From Prevotella sp. (GTDB lineage Bacteria > Bacteroidota > Bacteroidia > Bacteroidales > Bacteroidaceae), in contig JAGCZA010000059.1 in assembly GCA_017960525.1 (NCBI GenBank), positions 1 through 32,618 on the forward strand: a stretch of DNA of 32,618 bases, in the 5' to 3' direction. The position numbers and the translations under genes were made by a program. This document shows, piece by piece, positions 6,354-13,574 of the stretch (position 1 is the first letter of the stretch; every line of letters starts with the position of its first letter). The notes below the pieces were generated by a model. It had not been told where the DNA came from, ran no database searches, and was given only the letters and a program-made list of their open reading frames with translations.

Positions 6354-9353
6354 TTATAGATACGAGAGGTAGAGGTAATTGGTTTGGGCAGGATATTCTG
6401 CAGCCAAGGTGTCTATCTGGTTGACGGTGGGGATGAGTCCCAGTTCTTTGCGCCATTTACGGACGGTGAGTCCTGCCTGTTCCATTTTCATCAGTTGTTC
6501 GAGGCCTATGGCGCGGGCTATCTGGAAGTCGGAGAAGCCGTAGACTTTTGCTGCTCGCAACAAGGGGTATGTGTCGGGCGACAGTAGATACTCTTTGAAC
6601 TCGCTGGGTTCCATAAACTGCGAGACTTCAGCAAGGAGGGTATGGCCCTTGAGTTGCTGGTCGATGTCGACAATGTGCTTGAGTTTCTGGAGGAACCAGC
6701 GGTCAATCATCGTCACCTGGTGAATCTGTTCGACGGTGTAACCGATTTGCAATGCTTTTGAAATAGCGAAGATGCGGGTGTCGGTCGGCGCAGCATATTG
6801 GTCAATGGTCAATGTCAAATGTTCAATGTCTTGATGGTTCTCCACAAAGCCGTGCATGCCTTGGCCAATCATACGCAAGCCCTTCTGCAGCGCTTCCTCA
6901 AAAGTGCGTCCAATGGCCATCACCTCGCCTACGCTCTTCATTGACGAGCCAAGTTCGCGTTTCACGCCGTGGAACTTGGTGAGGTCCCAGCGGGGAATCT
7001 TTACTACTACGTAATCAAGCGCAGGCTCGAAGAAGGCCGACGTGGTCTTAGTGACGCTGTTCTTCAGGTCGAAGAGTCCGTAGCCGAGCCCTAGCTTCGC
7101 AGCAACAAAGGCGAGCGGATAGCCCGTGGCTTTTGATGCCAAAGCCGACGAGCGCGACAGACGGGCGTTGACCTCGATGACGCGATAGTCCTCGCTATTG
7201 GGGTCGAGTGCATATTGCACGTTACACTCGCCCACGATGCCGATATGCCGGATAATCTTGATGGCCAGCGCACGCAGCTTATGGTACTCGCTGTTCGAGA
7301 GCGTCTGACTCGGCGCGACGACGATGCTCTCGCCCGTATGGATGCCTAACGGGTCGAAGTTCTCCATGTTGCACACGGTGATGCAGTTGTCGAAGCGGTC
7401 GCGCACCACCTCATACTCTATCTCCTTCCAGCCCTTCAGCGATTTCTCCACCAGCACCTGCGGGGAGAACGAAAAGGCCTCCTCGGCCTGTGCCAGCAGT
7501 TCCTCGTCGTTGTCGCAGAAACCGCTGCCGAGCCCGCCGAGGGCGTATGCGGCACGTAATATCACGGGGAAGCCCAGTTCGTGGGCCGCTCTTTGTACTT
7601 CCTCGATGGAAGAGCAAGCCTCACTCTTGATGGTCTTCACGCCAATCTCGTCGAGCCGTTTCACAAACAGGTCGCGGTCTTCTGTGTCGATGATGGCCTG
7701 CACAGGAGTCCCCAGCACCTCGACACCATATTTTTCTAAAACTCCCTTTTCGTAGAGTTCCACACCACAGTTCAGCGCCGTCTGTCCACCGAATGACAAC
7801 AGAATGCCGTCGGGGCGTTCCTTTTCGATGACCCGCTCCACAAACTCCGCTGTCACGGGTTGGAAATACACTGTATCAGCCACGTCTTTTGATGTCTGCA
7901 CCGTAGCGATGTTGGGATTGATGAGCACCGAGTGGATGCCTTCTTCCTTCAAGGCTTTCAGTGCCTGTGCACCCGAGTAGTCGAACTCACCGGCCTGACC
8001 AATCTTCAGGGCACCAGAGCCCAAGATGAGAACCTTCTTGAAAGCCTCCCCAAGCCCCTCCAAAGGAGGGGATGTTTGATTAGATATGTCAGAGGAATGA
8101 TGTGTCTCAACATTCCTCCCTTTGTAATTCAGCGTCGCTACAAATTCATCAAACATCCATTCAGTATCTGTCGGCCCTGAGCAGGCCTCTGGGTGAAACT
8201 GTGCCGACATCCAGGGATTCGACTTATGTCGGATACCCTCGTTCGAGCCGTCATTCATATTCACAAACAGCGGTTCCCAATCCGTAGGCAGCGTCGAGTC
8301 ATCTACCGCATAGCCGTGATTCTGACTGGTGATAAAGCAACGATTCGTACCCACCTCGCGCACCGGTTGGTTGAGCGAGCGATGGCCGTATTTCAGCTTG
8401 TACGTCTTAGCTCCAGCCGCACGAGCCAGCAGTTGGTTACCCAAGCAGATGCCCATACAAGGGCGGACAGCCTCACCCCCGGCTCCTCCCTGCGAGAGAT
8501 GGGAGCAGATAGTTTTCTTCGTCTCGTTCTCCAAGAAAGTCCTGATATGTCTCACCGTAACCTCGCATTGTTCCGGGTCGCCAGGACCGTTGGCCAAGAA
8601 AAGACCATCGAACTCCAACTGGTTGAAGTCATAATCCCATGGCACGCGTATCACCTCAATGCCGCGTTTGATTAGGCAACGGATGATGTTTGCCTTCACG
8701 CCACAGTCGACGAGAACGACCTTTTTCAGAGGTGAGGGGTGAGGGGTGAGAGGTGAGTGATTTGTATTGGGGCGATAGGTTATCACTTCCTTGCAGCTTA
8801 CCTTCTCTACCCAATTCACCGAACCGTAGTCCTCATGCACGGCTGTTCTTCTACATAGGCGGGGAGCGGCTGCACGTTCTATCTCAACGCGCCCCATCAT
8901 CACACCATGTTCGCGAAGCACTTTTGTCAGCCTGCGCGTGTCAATCCCCGTAATCGCGGGGATATGCTCCATCTTCAGCCAAGCCGCTAATGACTCCTTC
9001 ACATTCCAGTGCGAAAACTGCTCGCTATAGTCGGCCACTATCAAGCCCTTTACATGAATCCGCTCGCTCTCCATAAACACAGGGAGATTACTGATCCCGC
9101 CCCTGGCCCTCCTATCAAGGGGAAGGGTTGGGGGCTGTAATGCACCCGTTTCCGGCACCCCATAGTTCCCAATCAGCGGATAGGTCATCACCAGTATCTG
9201 CCCCGCATAGCTCGGGTCTGTCAGACTCTCAGGGTAGCCCGTCATTGCTGTGTTAAACACCACCTCGCCAGCAGTCTCACCGTCGTATCCAAACGACCAT
9301 CCGCAGAACTCCGAGCCGTCGCTGAGTATCAGTTTTGCTTGCTTTCTATCCAT
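6354..9353 (-). CDS. Carbamoyl-phosphate synthase: small chain fused to the N-terminal half of the large chain
   Basis: One 999-residue frame. Residues 1-410 are CarA, the glutamine amidotransferase chain, with Cys303 (GICLGNQ) and His387/Glu389 (QFHPE) intact. Residues 440-999 match the first half of CarB: the carboxyphosphate synthetase domain (start VLILGSGALKIGQAGEFDYS, GGQTALNCG, ENFDPLGIHTGES, SRSSALASKATG) and the oligomerisation domain, ending AAEYPAQTNYLYLSYL. In full CarB a second synthetase half and an allosteric domain follow at this exact point; here a stop comes and asnB begins. The CarB half resembles eukaryotic CAD type CPS. Start: ATG 9353 (MDRKQAK). ATG 9374 is rejected because a -7 box lies at 9363-9370. 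GC-rich in-frame segments occur near residues 69-93, 158-172, 196-209, 283-298 and at the junction 412-438. It supplies carbamoyl phosphate if functional; it could also be a second, decaying copy. Confidence 0.9.
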   Translation of the reverse strand: MDRKQAKLILSDGSEFCGWSFGYDGETAGEVVFNTAMTGYPESLTDPSYAGQILVMTYPLIGNYGVPETGALQPPTLPLDRRARGGISNLPVFMESERIHVKGLIVADYSEQFSHWNVKESLAAWLKMEHIPAITGIDTRRLTKVLREHGVMMGRVEIERAAAPRLCRRTAVHEDYGSVNWVEKVSCKEVITYRPNTNHSPLTPHPSPLKKVVLVDCGVKANIIRCLIKRGIEVIRVPWDYDFNQLEFDGLFLANGPGDPEQCEVTVRHIRTFLENETKKTICSHLSQGGAGGEAVRPCMGICLGNQLLARAAGAKTYKLKYGHRSLNQPVREVGTNRCFITSQNHGYAVDDSTLPTDWEPLFVNMNDGSNEGIRHKSNPWMSAQFHPEACSGPTDTEWMFDEFVATLNYKGRNVETHHSSDISNQTSPPLEGLGEAFKKVLILGSGALKIGQAGEFDYSGAQALKALKEEGIHSVLINPNIATVQTSKDVADTVYFQPVTAEFVERVIEKERPDGILLSFGGQTALNCGVELYEKGVLEKYGVEVLGTPVQAIIDTEDRDLFVKRLDEIGVKTIKSEACSSIEEVQRAAHELGFPVILRAAYALGGLGSGFCDNDEELLAQAEEAFSFSPQVLVEKSLKGWKEIEYEVVRDRFDNCITVCNMENFDPLGIHTGESIVVAPSQTLSNSEYHKLRALAIKIIRHIGIVGECNVQYALDPNSEDYRVIEVNARLSRSSALASKATGYPLAFVAAKLGLGYGLFDLKNSVTKTTSAFFEPALDYVVVKIPRWDLTKFHGVKRELGSSMKSVGEVMAIGRTFEEALQKGLRMIGQGMHGFVENHQDIEHLTLTIDQYAAPTDTRIFAISKALQIGYTVEQIHQVTMIDRWFLQKLKHIVDIDQQLKGHTLLAEVSQFMEPSEFKEYLLSPDTYPLLRAAKVYGFSDFQIARAIGLEQLMKMEQAGLTVRKWRKELGLIPTVNQIDTLAAEYPAQTNYLYLSYL
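8043..8127. repeat. Family B palindromic element at the carA-carB junction
   Basis: It begins GCCTCCCCAAG and contains the hairpin CCCCTCC-AAA-GGAGGGG, then a spacer, then a degraded inverted second unit (AACATTCCTCCCTTTG near 8109-8124). The gltD element has the same parts in the same order. It is translated in frame as a Ser/Pro-rich linker ([14 protein letters not shown]) between the CarA and CarB domains. Confidence 0.75.
8469..8507. repeat. GC-rich in-frame insertion in carA, just before the glutaminase nucleophile
   Basis: This stretch encodes a Ser/Gly-rich segment (CSHLSQGGAGGEAVR) between FLENETKK and PCMGICLG. As I recall Bacteroidota CarA, these two parts nearly abut. The DNA (CCCCCGGCTCCTCCCTGC then GAGAGATGGGAGC) has the same C-rich then G-rich pattern as the other elements here. 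Confidence 0.55.
8731..8758. repeat. Four tandem 7-mers inside carA
   Basis: GGTGAGG, GGTGAGG, GGTGAGA and GGTGAGT follow one another exactly at 8731-8758. On the minus strand they encode part of NHSPLTPHPSPL, a Pro-rich insert between ITYRP and KKVVLVDCG. The unit is not a multiple of three, so gain or loss of one copy would shift the frame. Confidence 0.75.
8851..8875. repeat. Truncated family A unit inside carA
   Basis: CTACATAGGCGGGGAGCGGC followed by TGCAC resembles the right end of the family A element seen in gltB (CTACAAGAGAGGGGAGCGGC, then TGCGC). It encodes RAAAPRLCR on the minus strand, at a point where CarA normally has no such segment. Confidence 0.55.
9094..9140. repeat. GC-rich in-frame insertion near the carA 5' end
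   Basis: A C-rich arm, TATCAAGG, a G-rich run (GGGGAAGGGTTGGGGG) and then CTGTAATG resemble the left half of family A elements. The translation ALQPPTLPLDRRARGGISN lies between NYGVPETG and LPVFMESE, which are much closer together in ordinary CarA. Confidence 0.55.
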
Positions 9354-9362
9354 AATTGGGCG

Positions 9363-9370
9363 CAAAATTA
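9363..9370 (-). promoter_or_regulatory. Probable -7 box for carA/carB
   Basis: On the minus strand this reads TAATTTTG, matching TAnnTTTG, and lies 9 bases before the ATG at 9353. A transcript from here has a very short leader and cannot include the in-frame ATG at 9374, so it decides the start codon. A clear -33 element is not visible. Confidence 0.55.
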
Positions 9371-9505
9371 TCAAATATTTACGACATAACTCCCTTCGCC
9401 GCCCAACTTTAAATCTACTTTTCCATTTAAAGTGACAATTTGCAATTATAATTAATATATTTAAAACAAATTGTTAACAAATATCGGCAATCTTATTTCA
9501 AAAGA

Positions 9506-9631
9506 TTACAAGTTGTCGGCGATTGCTTTCAAAAAAGCATTCTCACGAACACAAACAATCCCTTGGCTGACACCGCTGTAGGCCCCTATTATCTGGTGCA
9601 TAGTGACGGTGACCACCTTGGTCTGCGCCAT
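9506..9631 (-). CDS. Possible 41-residue ORF or gene remnant, unidentified
   Basis: The frame starts at ATG 9631 (MAQTKVVTVTMHQ) and stops at TAA 9506-9508, ending CVRENAFLKAIADNL. The upstream frame stays open to a TAG 27 bases before the ATG. The sequence looks protein-like and its GC is closer to coding DNA than its AT-rich flank, but I do not recognise a family. It could be the C-terminal stub of a lost gene. It lies between the purF hairpin and the carA promoter, and no promoter of its own is visible. Confidence 0.3.
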   Translation of the reverse strand: MAQTKVVTVTMHQIIGAYSGVSQGIVCVRENAFLKAIADNL

Positions 9632-9753
9632 CAAATCTTGCAGAACCAAAATTAGTAACTAAAAGCAGACTGATGCAAACGCATGTATATCAGCCCAACG
9701 CCATTTGTTTTTATTTGCTTCGTTTCGGGGATACCCACATTCCTTACTTAGAA

Positions 9754-9811
9754 AAAGAACCGTTCTTTCTTTTGAATTCTCTGGAGAATTTGGGAGAAAG
9801 AACGGTTCTTT
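9754..9811 (-). terminator. Long hairpin downstream of purF
   Basis: Perfect 17-bp arms at 9754-9770 and 9795-9811 (AAAGAACCGTTCTTTCT and its complement) enclose a second 7-bp stem, AATTCTC/GAGAATT (9775-9781 with 9784-9790). Each outer arm is itself nearly palindromic. On the minus strand it is followed by TTTTTC, so it can act as an intrinsic terminator for pyrG-purF, 67 bases past the purF stop. Confidence 0.75.
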
Positions 9812-9877
9812 CTTAGGGTATGGTTTACCCCCCTCTTTAGTCTGGAAGGATTAGAAATTCTACAATCTCACTTTCGC

Positions 9878-11707
9878 TCAACTTGCGAAATAGGGTTTCC
9901 AATTTGATCTGCCCAATAATTGCTTACTGGTGGGGGGATGAGTATGGCAGTTGTCTTCGTACCAACTGACGAATGCCTGGTTGACGAGCCGAGTGCCGCC
10001 AGGCGTGGGATAGTGGCCCGTGAAATACCAGTCGCCTGGGTGGTTGGGACACGCCTCGTGCAGTCCATCGATGCTTTGGAACACCAGTTCGATGGGGGCT
10101 TGCATGTCCTTTGGGCGCAACATCTCGACAATCTTCTGATTGATTTCCTCAACGGTGAAAGGCTCGTAGATGCGCCTGACGTGATTAGCCTCCAAAGGAC
10201 GATCCTTGCATGCGCGATAAACCTCTTGGATAAGTTCCCGCCCGCTAAGGTTCCCATTCCCCTCGCTCTTTGGAGAGGGGGTGGGGGTGAGGCTTAATGC
10301 CATCGTGGCACGGAAGGCGCAGAACTCCTCTAACCGGGCCATGTCGATGCCGTAATAATCTGGATAGCGGATCTGGGGCGAACTTGACACCATAACAATC
10401 TTCTTGGGATGCAGACGGTCGAGAATCTTGAAGATGCTTTCGCGTAGTGTCGTGCCGCGGACTATCGAGTCATCGATAATCACAAGATTATCCTCGTAGG
10501 GTCGCAACGAACCGTAGCTGATGTCATAGACGTGAGCCGCCAAATCGTTGCGCTCGGTGTTGGCAGAGATAAACGTGCGTAGCTTGATGTCCTTCCACAC
10601 CACCTTCTCCGTCCGCACGTTGTAGCCCTGTTGGCGGAATCCATCGGTCATTCCGTAGTAGGCCACCTCGGCGGTGTTGGGGATATATGAAAAGACCGTG
10701 TTCTCCACATCGCCATCGATGGCTTTCAGTATGGCGGGTGTCAGCTGTTCACCAAGGCGTTTGCGCTCCTGATAGATGTCACGGTCGGAACCTCGGCTGA
10801 AGTAGATGCGCTCAAACGAGCAGGCACTCAGCTTTTGTGCAGGCATAATCTGCTCCAGATGGCTCTCTCCGTTGCGACGCACAATAAGTGCCTCGCCAGG
10901 CTTCAACTCATGAATGTTCTCACACTGGAGGTTGAACGTAGTTTGCAGCACAGGGCGTTCGCTGGCAAGGGCGATGATCTCGTCGTCGCGATAATAGAAC
11001 GCAGGACGGATGCCCCAGGAGTCGCGCACGGCAAACATCTCGCCGCTGCCCGTCAGTCCCCCCATCACGTAGCCGCCGTCGAAGTGCTCCATCGTCTTCC
11101 GCAGCACGTTGGCCATCTCCACGTGGTCGTCGATATATCGTGTGATGTCGAGCCCTTCAAGCCCCTTCGCCTTAGCCTCTTCAAACAACCGTTCCACCTC
11201 ACGGTCCAGACGGTGGCCCATCAGTTCGAGCGTGATGTACGAGTCGCCAAAGATGCGCGGTGACTGTCCTTGCGATGTCAGGAACTGAAAGACCTCGTCG
11301 ATGTTGGTCATGTTGAAGTTGCCACACAGACAGAGGTTCTTGGCGCGCCAGTTGTTACGGCGCAGGAAGGGATGCACAAACGTCAGTCCGCTCTTGCCCG
11401 TCGTCGAATAGCGCAGATGACCCATCAGCAGTTCTCCTGCCATATCCTGAGTGACACGGCTGAAAATCTCCGTGATGGCATCCTTGCCTTCAGCCTTTTC
11501 GCGGAACATATATTCCATGCCAGGTTCGTTGTTCAGACTGACGGAAGCGATACCAGCACCTTCCTGACCGCGGTTGTGCTGCTTCTCCATCATCAGATAG
11601 AGTTTGTTGAATCCGTAGGCCCACGTGCCGAACTTTTTCTCGTAGTAGTCCAACGGCTTCAGAAGGCGAATCATCGCCACGCCACATTCATGCTTTAATT
11701 GTTCCAT
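9878..11707 (-). CDS. purF: Amidophosphoribosyltransferase (PurF type)
   Basis: A 609-residue enzyme for the first step of purine synthesis: PRPP plus glutamine to phosphoribosylamine. It begins MEQLKHECGVAMI; Cys8 would be exposed as the Ntn nucleophile after removal of a 7-residue propeptide. The glutaminase part runs to about residue 250 (NRGQEGAG near 45-52). The phosphoribosyltransferase part has the PRPP loop VIIDDSIVRGTT at 409-420. It is longer than E. coli PurF (~505), as usual for this Bacteroidota form. An odd Pro/Ser/Gly segment (LTPTPSPKSEGNGN, about 473-486) comes from a GC-rich repeat. It starts 16 bases after pyrG and ends before a strong hairpin. Confidence 0.9.
   Translation of the reverse strand: MEQLKHECGVAMIRLLKPLDYYEKKFGTWAYGFNKLYLMMEKQHNRGQEGAGIASVSLNNEPGMEYMFREKAEGKDAITEIFSRVTQDMAGELLMGHLRYSTTGKSGLTFVHPFLRRNNWRAKNLCLCGNFNMTNIDEVFQFLTSQGQSPRIFGDSYITLELMGHRLDREVERLFEEAKAKGLEGLDITRYIDDHVEMANVLRKTMEHFDGGYVMGGLTGSGEMFAVRDSWGIRPAFYYRDDEIIALASERPVLQTTFNLQCENIHELKPGEALIVRRNGESHLEQIMPAQKLSACSFERIYFSRGSDRDIYQERKRLGEQLTPAILKAIDGDVENTVFSYIPNTAEVAYYGMTDGFRQQGYNVRTEKVVWKDIKLRTFISANTERNDLAAHVYDISYGSLRPYEDNLVIIDDSIVRGTTLRESIFKILDRLHPKKIVMVSSSPQIRYPDYYGIDMARLEEFCAFRATMALSLTPTPSPKSEGNGNLSGRELIQEVYRACKDRPLEANHVRRIYEPFTVEEINQKIVEMLRPKDMQAPIELVFQSIDGLHEACPNHPGDWYFTGHYPTPGGTRLVNQAFVSWYEDNCHTHPPTSKQLLGRSNWKPYFAS
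10250..10292. repeat. GC-rich palindromic insertion inside purF
   Basis: On the minus strand the DNA runs CTCACCCCCACCCCCTCTCC, then AAAG, then AGCGAGGGGAATGGG: a C-rich arm facing a G-rich arm, like a family A half unit. It is translated in frame as LTPTPSPKSEGNGN between the conserved FRATMA and LIQEVYRAC segments. Confidence 0.6.
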
Positions 11708-11723
11708 TTTCTGACCACGAATT

Positions 11724-13322
11724 TCAGGAATTTGCTGCGCACTCCTTAATGAACGACATAAACAGCGGATGCGGATGCAGTACCGTAGAGGAGTATTCGG
11801 GGTGGAACTGGGTGCCGATGTACCAGCGTTTGTCGGGAATCTCTACGATTTCCACCAGGTCAGCGGCAGGATTGACACCCACACACCGCATCCCCTTCGC
11901 CTCGTACTCCTCTTTGTATTTATTGTTGAACTCGTAACGATGGCGGTGGCGCTCTTTTATAAGCGTCTCTTCACCATAAGCCTCACTCACACGACTGCCC
12001 TTCACCAGTTCGCACTCGTAGGCCCCCAGTCGCATCGTACCGCCCATATTCGTCACAGATTTCTGCTCTTCCATCAGGTCGATGACAGGATGCTTCGTGT
12101 CGGAAGACATCTCGCTGCTGTTGGCATCCTGGTATCCCAACACGTTCCGGGCAAATTCTACAACCATCATCTGCATGCCGAGACAGATGCCAAAGGTCGG
12201 GACATCATGTACACGCCCATATTCCGCAGCAATGATTTTGCCCTCGATGCCACGTTGGCCGAACCCTGGACAGATAAGCACTCCGGCCATGCCATCCAGT
12301 TTTTCAGCCACATTTAGGGCAGTCACCTCCTCGCTGTTCACGAAATGAATCTTAGCCTTCACGTCGTTGTAAATGCCTGCCAGATTGAGACTTTCACGGA
12401 TGCTCTTATAGGCATCCTGCAAATCGTACTTGCCCACCAGTCCAATGTGCACCTCGCGGGTGGCATTGCGCTGTTTGCACAGAAAGTCGTGCCACGGTTT
12501 CATAGCGGGAGTCTCGCCTACTGGTATGCCTATCTTGCGCAGGATTGCCGCATCGAGTCCCTGTTGCTGCATACTTACCGGCACCTCGTAAATGCTCGGC
12601 ATGTCCTCGCTCTGCACCACGCACTCCAAATCGACATTACAGAACGACGCCACCTTCATGCGCATGGCATCATCAAGGTGGCGTTCAGTGCGAAGCACAA
12701 GAATGTCGGGCTGTATGCCCATCGACTGCAATTCCTTCACGGAGTGTTGTGTGGGCTTGGTTTTCAACTCGTCAGCAGCCTTCAGATAAGGCACATACGT
12801 CAGGTGCACACAGACGGCATCACGGCCCAGTTGCCACCGCAGTTGTCGGATGGCCTCCATAAACGGCGCACTCTCGATGTCGCCAATAGTGCCGCCCACC
12901 TCGGTGATGACAAAGTCGAAAGCCTCGTTGAGGTCTCTTAGCATCCGCCGCTTAATCTCATCCGTAATATGCGGCACCACCTGAATGGTCTTGCCCAGAT
13001 AGTCGCCGTGCCGTTCTCTGTCGATGACCGTTTTGTAGATGCGGCCCGTCGTGATACTGTTGTTACGTGTGGTGTGGATGCCCGTAAACCGCTCGTAATG
13101 ACCCAAGTCCAGGTCGGTCTCGAAACCATCCTCCGTCACGTAGCACTCGCCGTGCTCGTAGGGGTTCAGCGTCCCCGGGTCGATGTTGATATACGGGTCG
13201 AACTTCTGTATGGTGACCTTGTAGCCGCGAGCCTGCAGCAGTTTACCGATGCTGGCAGCGATAATGCCCTTTCCCAACGAGGAAACAACACCGCCCGTGA
13301 CGAAGATATACTTTGTATCCAT
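11724..13322 (-). CDS. pyrG: CTP synthase
   Basis: A 532-residue glutamine-dependent CTP synthase (UTP + ATP + glutamine to CTP). The N-terminal amidoligase domain begins MDTKYIFVTGGVVSSLGKG with the nucleotide-binding loop at 9-20. The C-terminal class I glutaminase domain has Cys380 (FGICLGMQ), His507 and Glu509 (QFHPEYSS). Length is near the usual 535-545. The ATG at 13322 is chosen; the in-frame ATG at 13382 adds 20 unrelated residues and lies upstream of the -7 box at 13347-13354. It is the first gene of the pyrG-purF pair, with a 16-base gap. No inserted repeats are seen in it. Confidence 0.97.
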   Translation of the reverse strand: MDTKYIFVTGGVVSSLGKGIIAASIGKLLQARGYKVTIQKFDPYINIDPGTLNPYEHGECYVTEDGFETDLDLGHYERFTGIHTTRNNSITTGRIYKTVIDRERHGDYLGKTIQVVPHITDEIKRRMLRDLNEAFDFVITEVGGTIGDIESAPFMEAIRQLRWQLGRDAVCVHLTYVPYLKAADELKTKPTQHSVKELQSMGIQPDILVLRTERHLDDAMRMKVASFCNVDLECVVQSEDMPSIYEVPVSMQQQGLDAAILRKIGIPVGETPAMKPWHDFLCKQRNATREVHIGLVGKYDLQDAYKSIRESLNLAGIYNDVKAKIHFVNSEEVTALNVAEKLDGMAGVLICPGFGQRGIEGKIIAAEYGRVHDVPTFGICLGMQMMVVEFARNVLGYQDANSSEMSSDTKHPVIDLMEEQKSVTNMGGTMRLGAYECELVKGSRVSEAYGEETLIKERHRHRYEFNNKYKEEYEAKGMRCVGVNPAADLVEIVEIPDKRWYIGTQFHPEYSSTVLHPHPLFMSFIKECAANS

Positions 13323-13346
13323 AAAACGAATCTCTTTTTTAAAGTG

Positions 13347-13354
13347 CAAAGGTA
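13347..13354 (-). promoter_or_regulatory. Probable -7 box for pyrG-purF
   Basis: TACCTTTG on the minus strand, 24 bases before the pyrG ATG. A TTG lies about 14 bases further upstream, closer than the usual 19-20, so the -33 element is uncertain. Confidence 0.6.
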
Positions 13355-13574
13355 TTGCTTTACGACGACAATAGAGCCACACAACCTCACAAAACGAATG
13401 TTAAAAATGCGATTAACTGTTATTTTGCATCGTTTTGCGCTGCAAAAACGCCGTTATTCTTTCGCTTTGTTGATTTGCAAAGCAAATTGCTTGCATTTTG
13501 TCAATGCCGCATTTGGCAGAAAATATTGTTTGTCAGAGACACGAATCCCAATAAACAAATAATTCTGAGGCCAC

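Larger units (their letters stand above)
9354..9877. other. Gene-poor stretch between purF and carA
   Basis: This 524-base gap holds the carA promoter, an AT-rich stretch (9420-9500), a possible 41-codon ORF on the minus strand (9506-9631), and a strong 58-base hairpin (9754-9811). Nothing else is recognisable. Confidence 0.6.

Noticed and set aside
6354-9353. Calling carA/carB a pseudogene
   Set aside because: 999 codons are open, catalytic residues are intact, a promoter is present, and neighbouring single-copy genes carry the same kind of insertions; decay remains possible and is noted in the findings.
9354-9374. Upstream ATG of carA/carB
   Set aside because: A -7 box lies between it and the ATG at 9353.
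13323-13382. Upstream ATG as pyrG start
   Set aside because: The -7 box at 13347-13354 lies inside this extension, so it is not transcribed; CTP synthase begins at MDTKYIF.
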